Part shown: positions 1-7,843 of the stretch, piece by piece
How the letters are laid out: every line of letters begins with the position of its first letter
Position numbering within the stretch: the stretch's first letter is position 1
IMG/VR virus record: IMGVR_UViG_3300009103_000014
Coordinates: 1 to 64,000 of that record
Strand: one strand, 5' to 3'
Source of the DNA: a virus
DNA length: 64,000 bases
Notes under the pieces: model-generated
What the model saw: only the letters and a program-made list of their open reading frames with translations
What the model was told of the DNA's origin: nothing
Database searches by the model: none
Position numbers and translations under genes: made by a program

Positions 1-1997
1 TTGTTTTTTAATTGGTGTATACCTGGTACTACTTGTTTTAATACACCGTGCTTACTTTGTTTAACACTAACAAGACTACGAGGAGGTTCAATGCCATTAG
101 TACTGTTACTAATTTGTGCTGATGTTTCAGCAGGCATAAGTGCCATTAGTGTTGAGTTTTTAATACCGGTTTCTTTAAGTTGCTTTCTTAAACTTGTCCA
201 TGCCATACGTTCTTTGTGTGGAACTAGTTCATCGACATCTTTCTTATATGTGTCAATAGGTAAAATACCATCACTATACTTCGTATCAGCGTTACCTGGA
301 CAAGCACCTTCTTCTTTAGCCAAGTCAGCACTTGCTTTAATTAAGTAATAACTCCATGCTTCTGCCCATCTATCTATTACTTCTAAATTAGGATCACTAT
401 ATGTCATATCTTGTTTAGCCATCCAATAAGCAAGATTAATAATACCAACACCAAGTGGGCGTCTTTTCATTGTTGCTTTTTCGGCCGCTTTAACAGGATA
501 TTTTTGATAATCTAATAAAGCATCTAATCCTCTTACTGCTAATTCACAAGGCAATTGAAAATCTCTAGGATCTTTTATATTACCCCAATTAACTGCGGAA
601 AGAGTACATAAAGCAATTTCACCTTCTTCATCTGTATAACTAGATAATGGTTTGGTTGGAAGATTAACTTCACAACATAAATTACTTTGTCGTATAGGTG
701 CTTTTTCTTTTTTAAATGCTCCGTGATCATTAGCATTATCTACATTCATTAAATAAATCCTGCCTGTGTTTTTACGTTCTTCCATAAAAGAAGCAAACAA
801 CTTAGAAGCGGGAATAGACTTTTTACGAATTTTAGTAGACCTCTCAGCTTTTTCATAAAGTTCTTTAAATTTATCTTGATCAGCAAAAAAGGATTTATAA
901 AGTCCTGGAACATCTTGAGGCGAGAATAAAGTTATATCACTACCAGCAATAAGTCTTTCATACATTAACTTATTAAACTGTACACCGTAATCTATATGAC
1001 GTACACGATTCTCATCTGTACCTTTGTTATTTTTTAAAACTAATAAATCTTCAATTTCTAAATGCCAAATAGGATAGTAAAGAGTGGCGGCGCCATTTCT
1101 TACTCCCCCTTGACTACAACTCCTAGTTGCGGCCTGAAACATTTTATAGAAAGGAACGACGCCAGTATGATAAGCGTCGCCTTTTCTAATAGGTGAACCT
1201 AAAGCACGAATAGAACCTGCGCCAATCCCGATACCTGCTTTTTGACTAACGTACTTAACAATTGAACTTGTTGTGGCGTTAATCGAATCTAAACTGTCAC
1301 CTGTTTCAATAAGAACACAACTACTAAATTGTCGTTGTGGTGTTCTGACCCCAGCCATTACTGGCGTAGGTAAACTTAAATCAAAATTACTAATAGCATC
1401 ATAATAATCTTTAACCCATCTTAATCTTGTTTCTTTAGGATAATGACTAAACAATGTTGCCGCTATTAAAATATAAGTCATTTGTGGTGTTTCTCTTAAT
1501 TCACCTGTAACTCTATTTTGTACTAGATACTTTCCTCTAAACTGCTCCATCGCGGCATAAGTTAAATTCTCATCACGTGAATGAACAATCATATTATTAA
1601 TTTTGTTCCATTCATCTTCTGAATATGTTTCTAATAATTCTTTATCGTAATAACCATCGCGAACATTCTCTTTAACTAACTTAAGAACGTGCCATGGTTC
1701 AAAATCTCTGTAAACCATTTTTCTTAAATGATACGATATTAATCGCCCACCTACATATTGATAATTGGGCGTTGCTTCACTGATCAAATCAGCGGCACTT
1801 TTAATTAATGTTTCTTGGATTTCCGAACTAGTCATGCCATCGAAAAAACTTAGATGACTGTTAATTTCTACTTGACTAGCACTTACATTGGACAAACCAT
1901 CACAAGCAAAAAATACAACTTTGTGCATTTTTTCTAAATCTAATGGTTCTTTATCTTTATTTCTTTTTGTTATTTGTAATGTCGATTGATATGCCAT
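1..1997 (-). CDS. nrdA: Ribonucleotide reductase class I, large subunit (partial, C-terminus outside window)
   Basis: Reduces ribonucleoside diphosphates to deoxyribonucleotides together with NrdB, supplying dNTPs for phage DNA synthesis. About 665 codons are open from the ATG at 1997 to the window edge. An N-terminal ATP-cone-like region (residues 1-90) is followed by the catalytic barrel. Recognisable motifs are QRQFSSCVL (C227, one of the redox-active cysteines), an SQKAGIGIGAGSIR stretch and NLCCEVNLP carrying the thiyl-radical cysteine region. The start is preceded by AGGA and AAAGG about 12-20 bases upstream. The gene lies just downstream of the tail-fibre pair on the same strand. nrdB is not in view. 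Family assignment is certain; only the C-terminal end is missing. Confidence 0.96.
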   Translation of the reverse strand, partial: MAYQSTLQITKRNKDKEPLDLEKMHKVVFFACDGLSNVSASQVEINSHLSFFDGMTSSEIQETLIKSAADLISEATPNYQYVGGRLISYHLRKMVYRDFEPWHVLKLVKENVRDGYYDKELLETYSEDEWNKINNMIVHSRDENLTYAAMEQFRGKYLVQNRVTGELRETPQMTYILIAATLFSHYPKETRLRWVKDYYDAISNFDLSLPTPVMAGVRTPQRQFSSCVLIETGDSLDSINATTSSIVKYVSQKAGIGIGAGSIRALGSPIRKGDAYHTGVVPFYKMFQAATRSCSQGGVRNGAATLYYPIWHLEIEDLLVLKNNKGTDENRVRHIDYGVQFNKLMYERLIAGSDITLFSPQDVPGLYKSFFADQDKFKELYEKAERSTKIRKKSIPASKLFASFMEERKNTGRIYLMNVDNANDHGAFKKEKAPIRQSNLCCEVNLPTKPLSSYTDEEGEIALCTLSAVNWGNIKDPRDFQLPCELAVRGLDALLDYQKYPVKAAEKATMKRRPLGVGIINLAYWMAKQDMTYSDPNLEVIDRWAEAWSYYLIKASADLAKEEGACPGNADTKYSDGILPIDTYKKDVDELVPHKERMAWTSLRKQLKETGIKNSTLMALMPAETSAQISNSTNGIEPPRSLVSVKQSKHGVLKQVVPGIHQLKN

Positions 1998-2022
1998 AGT
2001 ATCTATTATTCCTGGTACCTTT

Positions 2023-2472
2023 CTATAAGTATGTTTCTGTTCTAAGTTCGACATAATTGTAAGACCATCTCCTATTGTCTGTACTACCTACTATAGAAGT
2101 ATTTACAACTTCTCCACTACTCCAATTAAGAGTATATTTGCTGTAGACGTCAACAGCAGGTGTTAGTATCGAACTTTCTTTATTAGTATATATTACTACA
2201 TCTAGGTCCCGTTTGTCAAATCTATTTGTCAAAAAAAGTGTATAATAAATTCCAAGAGCTTTTCCAACATCATCCCAACTAGTATAAGAAATTAAATCCC
2301 ACGGTTGTGGCCAAGTATTTGGCAGGTCATAAGCCAAATGAGGCATGGCAATCGGAGCCATAGACCACAATTTTGCTGTTTTTTGTAAGATATCTTCGCG
2401 GTCAAGGTAAGAAACTTCTAAACGAAAATTCCTCCAAGCCCGAATCCTATCCTGATATAATAGGTCGAACAT
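2023..2472 (-). CDS. Conserved phage protein of unknown function, downstream of tail fibre
   Basis: A 149-residue protein rich in Trp and Tyr, with no signal peptide, membrane segment or recognised catalytic motif. It starts six bases after the tail-fibre-like gene and is probably co-transcribed from the same late promoter at 4057-4063, so a role on the virion (fibre-associated protein, chaperone or accessory) is a reasonable inference from position only. I do not recognise a named family. Confidence 0.7.
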   Translation of the reverse strand: MFDLLYQDRIRAWRNFRLEVSYLDREDILQKTAKLWSMAPIAMPHLAYDLPNTWPQPWDLISYTSWDDVGKALGIYYTLFLTNRFDKRDLDVVIYTNKESSILTPAVDVYSKYTLNWSSGEVVNTSIVGSTDNRRWSYNYVELRTETYL

Positions 2473-2478
2473 TAAGTA

Positions 2479-4032
2479 TTAATAATATTTGTCTAACTTG
2501 TAATAAAAATTTGCTTCTGTGGATTGATTGTTAGTAGTATAGAATAAGTTTGTTACTCCACCACTACGATCTAAACTAAACTCAACTCCAACATCTGCTT
2601 CTTCAATAAATTCATCTGAGATAGAACTATCTACAGTTGTATTTGTAATATACAATATTCCTGTTCTAACCCTAGAACCTCTGCTTATTGAATATGTTAA
2701 TTGTAAATTTGTATCTGCTGTTCTACTAAACGAAAGTCCAGTTGCTACTGCTGAAGATTGGTTATCTATTAATGTAATTTTCTTACCAGCAAATTGTTTA
2801 TGATACCCATAATTTAAACTGTTATCAGCCAATGAAGCATAAACTTCTTTACCGTTATGTTGAACTCTAGGAAAAGTTACAGCGTCGGTGTCATTTCTTT
2901 CATACCAGTCACCAAAACATCCATTTCCATCATCATTAAAATCTACACACGGAGCAATAGGATTACCTGCACCAACTAAATTAGTTGCTACATCTCTGTA
3001 TGTATTAAATGATGAAGTACAACCTTTACCATTAAACAAATAAATTGCTCTGCCAGTAATTTTATCAAACTGACTGTTTTGAATTCTCAATCCAACTGGA
3101 TAACCTGAAGAAATATTCTCTGCGATTCTTAAAGCTTCATACAAATAAGAAAATGAACACTTATCAAACACAACGTTCTTATGTGCTACATCTGAGATAA
3201 CACCTAATTCACTAAATGTAAAATCACAACCATCAAATACAATATGACTTGATATATGAGTTGCTGTTTGATCTATTTTAACACAGGCATATTTACTGCC
3301 GATTGCTGTTGGTCCTGCTGTAAGTCTACCTTTAAATCCTACATCATGGAATCTTACTTCATTACATTGTTCAACAATAACAGCATCGTTCATAGCTGTT
3401 TGATATAATGTCATTCCTGATATTGTAATATACCTAGGTGTTATTGCTGTACCTGTCCCTATACTAGCTGATGTGTTTTGATCACTATCAGCTGTTCTTA
3501 AAACTGGTATCCCGGCTTTTGTATTTTTAATATAAGTTTTTTCTTGGCCGGCTCCAATTAAATGAGCATACGCCGGAACCTTAATAGAGTCTGTGTTAAT
3601 TAAATATGTTCCTGGGGGGAAATACAAAGATCTTCTTGTTAGAGGATCTGTATCTTGTACACAATAAAGTTGATATAAAGCTGTATTGATTGCTGTTGTA
3701 TCGTCAGTTGCTCCATCACCTTTAGCACCAAAATCTAATACACTAGCAAAATCATCTAATTTAGTTTGTAAACTTCTAGCTGATGTACTTCCTGCTGTAT
3801 AACCTGCTCTATCTCCTTTATATGTATAACTATTAGATCCGCCTAAAATATTACTATGTTCAGTTAATATTTCAGTATTACCTATAGTCGGCGCACCTTC
3901 TACAGTAGAACCGTTACCAATATAAAGTTTACGATTGTTAATTACCCAGCCAAGTTCAGCTGATGATAGTTGAGGTAAGTCATCACTTAAACCTCGTCTG
4001 TGTTGAATTCTAGATATTTGAACTACAGCCAT
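2479..4032 (-). CDS. Tail fibre/spike-like protein with pectate-lyase-type beta-helix
   Basis: A 517-residue probable receptor-binding or spike protein. Residues 1-60 (QISRIQHRRG..., then a GWVINNRKLYIGNG segment) resemble the short virion-attachment domain that begins many marine phage fibres, the hyaluronidase/major-tropism-determinant N-terminus. Around residues 95-115 is the sequence VLDFGAKGDGATDDTTAI, the signature opening of the pectate_lyase_3/GH28-like right-handed beta-helix. Repeated short beta-rich units follow up to residue about 400, then a beta-sandwich-like tail. It may bind or depolymerise surface glycan; catalytic residues cannot be assigned by eye. A SD sequence (AAGGAG) and an ATAAATA late promoter lie upstream. 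Confidence 0.85.
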   Translation of the reverse strand: MAVVQISRIQHRRGLSDDLPQLSSAELGWVINNRKLYIGNGSTVEGAPTIGNTEILTEHSNILGGSNSYTYKGDRAGYTAGSTSARSLQTKLDDFASVLDFGAKGDGATDDTTAINTALYQLYCVQDTDPLTRRSLYFPPGTYLINTDSIKVPAYAHLIGAGQEKTYIKNTKAGIPVLRTADSDQNTSASIGTGTAITPRYITISGMTLYQTAMNDAVIVEQCNEVRFHDVGFKGRLTAGPTAIGSKYACVKIDQTATHISSHIVFDGCDFTFSELGVISDVAHKNVVFDKCSFSYLYEALRIAENISSGYPVGLRIQNSQFDKITGRAIYLFNGKGCTSSFNTYRDVATNLVGAGNPIAPCVDFNDDGNGCFGDWYERNDTDAVTFPRVQHNGKEVYASLADNSLNYGYHKQFAGKKITLIDNQSSAVATGLSFSRTADTNLQLTYSISRGSRVRTGILYITNTTVDSSISDEFIEEADVGVEFSLDRSGGVTNLFYTTNNQSTEANFYYKLDKYY

Positions 4033-4056
4033 TTTTTAAAACTCCTTGTATAGAAG

Positions 4057-4063
4057 TATTTAT
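4057..4063 (-). promoter_or_regulatory. Late promoter element for tail-fibre gene
   Basis: ATAAATA on the minus strand, 25-31 bases before the tail-fibre ATG and overlapping the last codons of the exonuclease gene. It matches the core of T4-type late promoters (TATAAATA, NATAAATA in marine relatives). Confidence 0.6.
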
Positions 4064-4743
4064 GCTGTAAGTCGATAGTATGATTGAACTCTATTTAACC
4101 AATGATCGGTGAATACTTCAAATTCTTCGCCTTTTAAGACCCATTTTTGAAACTCTAAGTCTTTACTACACATTAAAATAACACCTTGCTTTATATTAGT
4201 ACCATATACTTCGTTATGAGCAAGAGCATACGCCACTAATTGTGTTTTATAATCATCTACCCATTCGTCTTTTTTAGGCTTATTAGTTTGTTTAAAATCA
4301 ATAATACTAGGTTCGTCATTAAAAACTCCAACGGCATCTGTAGTACCAGCATATAATTCTGGGAAATACATAGGAACTTCAGTACCCCATATTTCACTTA
4401 CATCACACATACCTTCTTCTACAACAACTTTAGCCATATCATTAGCTTGTTTACTCCATGGATTAGAACCAGGGTCTTTTAATTCGCCTTCTATACAATA
4501 ATTTTCCAAGTATTTGTGCATCCTTGTACCTCGACTAGATGCTTCAGTTACTATTGCTTGAGCTTGTTCTTCACCTACACGCTTTTTCCAATTGGCTAAC
4601 GCTTGTTTCTTTTCTTCGCTTTTAGTTTTATCAAGTATAGTCGTGACGCTAGGTAATGCTTTGCCGTCTGGTGTTGTATATAGGCGTTTGCCTTCAACAC
4701 TGGCTCTTTTTAATTGAGTGTATTGGAATTTTTCAGTAATCAT
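4060..4743 (-). CDS. PD-(D/E)XK exonuclease, RecB/YqaJ-like
   Basis: A 227-residue nuclease of the RecB-like PD-(D/E)XK fold, common in T4-like marine phages and probably active in DNA processing or recombination. Visible motifs are RGTRMHKYLE (71-80, the typical RGT-x-x-H helix), GTTDAV with acidic D136, IIDFKQ with D149 and K151 (the D-x-K active site), and a Q-containing helix TQLVAYALA (about 167-175). Family-typical length. The start has no Shine-Dalgarno sequence. Instead a near-perfect sigma70 promoter ends six bases before the ATG, so the predicted transcription start falls on the A of the start codon (see findings). Confidence 0.88.
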   Translation of the reverse strand: MITEKFQYTQLKRASVEGKRLYTTPDGKALPSVTTILDKTKSEEKKQALANWKKRVGEEQAQAIVTEASSRGTRMHKYLENYCIEGELKDPGSNPWSKQANDMAKVVVEEGMCDVSEIWGTEVPMYFPELYAGTTDAVGVFNDEPSIIDFKQTNKPKKDEWVDDYKTQLVAYALAHNEVYGTNIKQGVILMCSKDLEFQKWVLKGEEFEVFTDHWLNRVQSYYRLTA

Positions 4744-4749
4744 TTATAT

Positions 4750-4778
4750 ATTATAACAGATCTATGAGATGAAGTCAA
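4750..4778 (-). promoter_or_regulatory. sigma70-type early promoter for exonuclease
   Basis: TTGACT (4773-4778), 17-base spacer, TATAAT (4750-4755) on the minus strand. The expected start of transcription, 7 bases after the -10, is position 4743, the first base of the exonuclease start codon. The -35 touches the upstream hairpin. Confidence 0.8.
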
Positions 4779-4799
4779 GCCCGAAATTTCTTCCGGGCT
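4778..4799 (-). terminator. Hairpin after the 75-residue gene
   Basis: Perfect 6-bp stem AGCCCG/CGGGCT with a 10-base loop, directly after the 4807-5034 gene. There is no clear T-tract on the minus side, so it could be a weak terminator or a transcript-stabilising hairpin. Confidence 0.5.
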
Positions 4800-4806
4800 C
4801 AAGTTG

Positions 4807-5034
4807 TTACTTACCGTCAACAAAAGAATATAACTTCTCTGCTTCTTGTAGTATATCATCTGATGAAGGGTACTCCGGGGCATCTTTTGTAGATAGTAGT
4901 TGTCCTGTTTCAGGATGTCTACTTGTAGAGTCTTGCCATTTTTGATGTTTGTTATTAAATTTCTCCATAACAAAACCTTGGGCCATGCCTAGTATTTCTG
5001 TACGAATTTCGTACGCATTTTTATTTGTAGTCAT
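4807..5034 (-). CDS. Small conserved marine-phage protein
   Basis: A 75-residue soluble protein starting MTTNKNAYEIRTEIL, a type met repeatedly in T4-like marine phages, with an amphipathic N-terminal helix and a charged C-terminus. It has a strong SD (AGGAG, 7 bases before the ATG), which favours it over an overlapping open frame at 4740-4973 that has none. Function unknown. It lies between the exonuclease and a palindrome-containing intergenic stretch (5035-5120) that probably holds its control region. Confidence 0.75.
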   Translation of the reverse strand: MTTNKNAYEIRTEILGMAQGFVMEKFNNKHQKWQDSTSRHPETGQLLSTKDAPEYPSSDDILQEAEKLYSFVDGK

Positions 5035-5059
5035 TTGTTTCTCCTGTGTGTTTGTGTGT

Positions 5060-5077
5060 TGTAACGTTAGTGTTACA
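5060..5077. promoter_or_regulatory. TGTAAC-N6-GTTACA palindrome
   Basis: Perfect 6-bp inverted repeat in the leader of the 75-residue gene, 26-43 bases before its ATG. It could be an operator or a short mRNA hairpin. No T-tract follows. Confidence 0.3.
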
Positions 5078-5120
5078 TAAATTAGTTATAAAAACTATAC
5101 AGGAGGGAGGGTATTCTTGA

Positions 5121-5453
5121 TTATTTTCTTTTGTTGAGGGCTCGTTTAGCCATATCATCTACTTTTTTATCAGGATCAATTTTTGGCTCTTCAGCATCTA
5201 TAGTGTCGTTGTCTATTTCGTCGGGGGATTTTAGTATAATGTTGTCTTGATTTATATCAGCAATAAGATTTTGTAATTGTGGATTTTCGTCGTATGCTTT
5301 TTTAAGTGCTTGATAGCTTAATGGTAAGCCCATTTTATGACCCATAGCAACAAAGGCCTTCATAGGCATTTCTTTGTTATCACCATCTATTTTATTAGCT
5401 AAAAAAGTTAATAATGAAGATAACTTGGTAGGAGCAAACTCATCGAGTCGCAT
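5121..5453 (-). CDS. Conserved phage protein, unknown function
   Basis: A 110-residue protein beginning MRLDEFAPTKLSSLL, ending in an acidic, Lys-rich tail (EEPKIDPDKK...). The ATG at 5453 is chosen because a SD (GAGAGGA) lies 8 bases upstream and it follows the previous stop by one base (TAAAATG). The open frame upstream of it overlaps the preceding gene and has no SD. Translationally coupled to the 360-residue gene. Probably a small virion or head-associated protein by context; no motif recognised. Confidence 0.7.
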   Translation of the reverse strand: MRLDEFAPTKLSSLLTFLANKIDGDNKEMPMKAFVAMGHKMGLPLSYQALKKAYDENPQLQNLIADINQDNIILKSPDEIDNDTIDAEEPKIDPDKKVDDMAKRALNKRK

Positions 5454-5454
5454 T

Positions 5455-6537
5455 TTAGCGTTCCTCTCTATCCAGTCCTGGTTCGCCTTCTGTTCCACCT
5501 TCTTCTGAATCTAAATCCATTACAGGCATTTCAGCATCAGCACCATCTACGTCTACGTCTAAATCACCTGCTGGTTCCATAGCATCGGCACCTTCTGGTT
5601 CTGGACCTAAGTCAATTCCTGATTCTTCACCAGTTAATAATCTACTAGCACTATCCATACCTGATCTTGCTGATTCAACTGAACTTAAACAACTATCAAG
5701 TGTACCTTTTGCCGCATTGGCAAAAGCATCTGCTTTATCTTGACCCATCTCATCTCTAATAGCATCTACTAATGGTGGTAGGTTTTCGTTTTGTAATTCA
5801 CCTATTTGTTCTTGCATTTTTTGAAGTTGGTCAACCATATCTTTAGCGGCTAATACTAATTCTGCTGACTCCATTTCACCTTCTCTAAGAGTGCCTTCTT
5901 TAATTTTTAGCATTCTTTTACTTCTTTTATCTAACTGTTGCATTATTCTTGTGTTAGAAATACTTGCTGACATTACATTTTCAAGCAAGTCTAATAAAGG
6001 CATTAAACCTTCCATAAAGTTTGCCGGTACAGCCTTGCCTGCTCTAGCATACTCTAAAGCTCTTTTGGCTTTAACATAATTTTGAGAACCTACTAGCAAC
6101 CTTAGGGCCTGTGTTGCTGTAGCATTATCGCCAAATGCTTCTTTAACTGATTCTTTTTTATCTTTTAAATTTGGGTGAGCTTCATATCTAGGATCGCCTG
6201 CTTTGTATCTTTGCCATGCTGGAGAATTTGTTTTTCTATCAGCATCAGTTACTTGCATTTTACGTCCTGGTATATCGTGTTCTTTAATTAGTTTTTGTTC
6301 AGTAAGCCATTTTTCTAATGCTTCAACAGTCATTATAGCATTAAAGTACTTGGCACTTCCTTTAGAATCAGCACCATTAAGTTTAAATGACTGTACATCA
6401 TTTCGGGTGCTTTCTAATATATCTAAAGCTAACTGTGGCGTTAACTTAGAAAAATCAATTTCATGATTAAATGTTTTTTTAAGTTGCTTGTTCACTGCTG
6501 AACTAGTAACTCTTTTTTCAATTTCACTCAAATTCAT
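5455..6537 (-). CDS. Conserved marine T4-like phage protein, probable virion component
   Basis: A 360-residue, mostly helical protein. Residues 1-70 are basic and amphipathic, about 110-310 are coiled-coil-prone, and the last 50 residues are strongly acidic with Asp/Glu/Pro repeats. There is no signal peptide or enzyme motif. A late promoter element sits about 30 bases upstream, consistent with a structural or assembly role. The ESVKEAF stretch recurs in the 7835-8713 product (ESVKEG, GSVKEA), hinting at a shared segment among these late proteins. Function unknown. Confidence 0.75.
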   Translation of the reverse strand: MNLSEIEKRVTSSAVNKQLKKTFNHEIDFSKLTPQLALDILESTRNDVQSFKLNGADSKGSAKYFNAIMTVEALEKWLTEQKLIKEHDIPGRKMQVTDADRKTNSPAWQRYKAGDPRYEAHPNLKDKKESVKEAFGDNATATQALRLLVGSQNYVKAKRALEYARAGKAVPANFMEGLMPLLDLLENVMSASISNTRIMQQLDKRSKRMLKIKEGTLREGEMESAELVLAAKDMVDQLQKMQEQIGELQNENLPPLVDAIRDEMGQDKADAFANAAKGTLDSCLSSVESARSGMDSASRLLTGEESGIDLGPEPEGADAMEPAGDLDVDVDGADAEMPVMDLDSEEGGTEGEPGLDREER

Positions 6538-6566
6538 AATATTAGCCCTTTTAATTTTATATAATG

Positions 6567-6573
6567 TATTTAT
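6567..6573 (-). promoter_or_regulatory. Late promoter element for 360-residue gene
   Basis: ATAAATA on the minus strand, 30-36 bases before the ATG at 6537, overlapping the stop codon of the preceding gene. Confidence 0.55.
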
Positions 6574-6971
6574 ACAATGTTCATTGCTTTTGATAACTCT
6601 CTTAATTCATTTAATATACGATCTGCGTCATAAATGCTGAGTTCTAACCGTGTTTCATAGAATAATACACTACTTTCGTCATGTTTCTTCTTAGCTACCC
6701 TCAAATGATATTTATGAAACATAGCATCGTTTTTATGTTTAGCTAATGAATCATCTAATCGCTTTATTGTATCTCGGCTATCTCCAGTATAATATGCTAC
6801 AGCATACGACACAGCACCCAATCTTGAATAAAAATCATGTTTAAAACCTTTTCTTTTATACCTCCAATAACCATGCTTTATCTGAAAAACGATCGATTCA
6901 CCCACACGGGTGTACGTTTCGCCTTTAGTAATAATCGGAAAGTTATTTTCTATATGTTGGTTTTCTGCCAT
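6570..6971 (-). CDS. Conserved phage protein, unknown function
   Basis: About 133 residues, helical and basic, starting MAENQHIENNFP. Alternative starts exist: ATG 6983 close to an AGG, or GTG 6986. ATG 6971 is preferred because the residues after it are the ones I associate with such phage proteins, but its AGGTG is 14 bases away, so the start is uncertain. A central segment is rich in Tyr and His. It overlaps the 73-residue gene upstream, so the two are probably coupled. No motif recognised. Confidence 0.65.
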   Translation of the reverse strand: MAENQHIENNFPIITKGETYTRVGESIVFQIKHGYWRYKRKGFKHDFYSRLGAVSYAVAYYTGDSRDTIKRLDDSLAKHKNDAMFHKYHLRVAKKKHDESSVLFYETRLELSIYDADRILNELRELSKAMNIV

Positions 6972-7164
6972 AGAGCACATCATCACCTATTCGTTTACGC
7001 CAAAACACACTTTTACTTACCAAACGGTTAACTGTAGCGATGTGTTCTTGTTTTAATGAAGATCTAAGTATTTGACCTTCTGGTGAATTCTCTACGATTT
7101 TTATTAATTCAATTTCGTCCGTTGAAATCCAGACTCTAACTGTTGGTGCTATCTTGTGAAACAT
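6943..7164 (-). CDS. Small conserved phage protein
   Basis: A 73-residue protein (MFHKIAPTVRVWISTDEIELI...), basic at the C-terminus. Its predicted helix-turn pattern (EGQILRSSLKQEHIATVNRLVSKSV) is compatible with a small DNA- or protein-binding fold, but no family is recognised. Its ATG shares bases with the stop of the P-loop kinase frame and its end overlaps the next gene, so it belongs to the same transcript. Confidence 0.65.
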   Translation of the reverse strand: MFHKIAPTVRVWISTDEIELIKIVENSPEGQILRSSLKQEHIATVNRLVSKSVFWRKRIGDDVLYGRKPTYRK

Positions 7165-7843
7165 TATTTCTTATTTTTAGCTATCCAATCTTTTGCTATT
7201 GGATTACGAGGCTCTTGATTTAAAAACTGTCTAATTTTACCTTCTACGTTTTTAAATCCTTCTGCTCTTTCGGGGTCTTCTAACCCGCCTGAATTATCTA
7301 CAACAAGAAAACGTTCAGGTGTGAACAACTGCTGAAACTTCATCATATTTTCTTGTACTCTTCTCCACATTTTTTCTACTTCTTCAGGTTTGAGTGTTCT
7401 TCCGGGTCTATCTAAATTTCTTTGTTGTGCTACGGCTAATTTAGTATTAACATATAACATCATTGTGCCGTAACCTAAGTCGGTCATTTCTTTTCTTATT
7501 TTTGCTGTTTTTTCTAAATCTCTACCTGTACCGTCAATTACTACACCTAACTTACCATCTAACCACCAGCCTTTTTGTTTTGCTAATAGTTCTTTACCTT
7601 GATCTCTAGTTGCTTGACCGGCTGGACTATAAATTTGCTCTGGATCAGTAACGTCCATGCCCTTTTTTCTCATTAAAAATTCAAACATATTATCTGAATC
7701 AGCAAACTTTAATCCAAACCCTTGTAATATTTTTTTTGCTACATATGATTTCCCAGAACCGGGACCACCAGCCATAAAAATCGCTTTGAAAATATGTTTA
7801 TCGTTGGGACCTTCTTCTAGATCAAGACCGGTATCTACAAGTC
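7164..7843 (-). CDS. P-loop kinase (zeta-toxin/AAA-like) domain, probably made by -1 frameshift
   Basis: Nucleotide-binding P-loop protein with Walker A GGPGSGKS, a D-x-D-x motif (ADSDN), a VVIDGTGRD Walker-B-like strand and an arginine-rich lid (about QQRNLDRPGR), resembling zeta-toxin/polynucleotide-kinase folds. The only ATG (7775) sits two codons before the Walker A and would delete the first beta strand. The same frame is open and looks coding for about 23 further codons upstream (...DTGLDLEEGPNDK, then HIFKAIF), with no ATG, GTG or TTG. The frame begins at an A9 tract at the end of the 292-residue gene, so synthesis as a C-terminal extension of that protein by -1 frameshifting is the best reading. 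The end coordinate given marks that junction. Confidence 0.75.

Noticed and set aside
1-348. Open frame of 115 codons on the plus strand
   Set aside because: It is antisense to nrdA, whose minus-strand protein is unmistakable over the same bases.
4740-4973. 77-codon minus-strand frame overlapping the 75-residue gene
   Set aside because: No SD, different frame, and the overlapping 4807-5034 frame has a strong SD and familiar sequence.
6837-7031. 64-codon plus-strand frame
   Set aside because: Antisense to two tightly coupled minus-strand genes, with no SD of its own.
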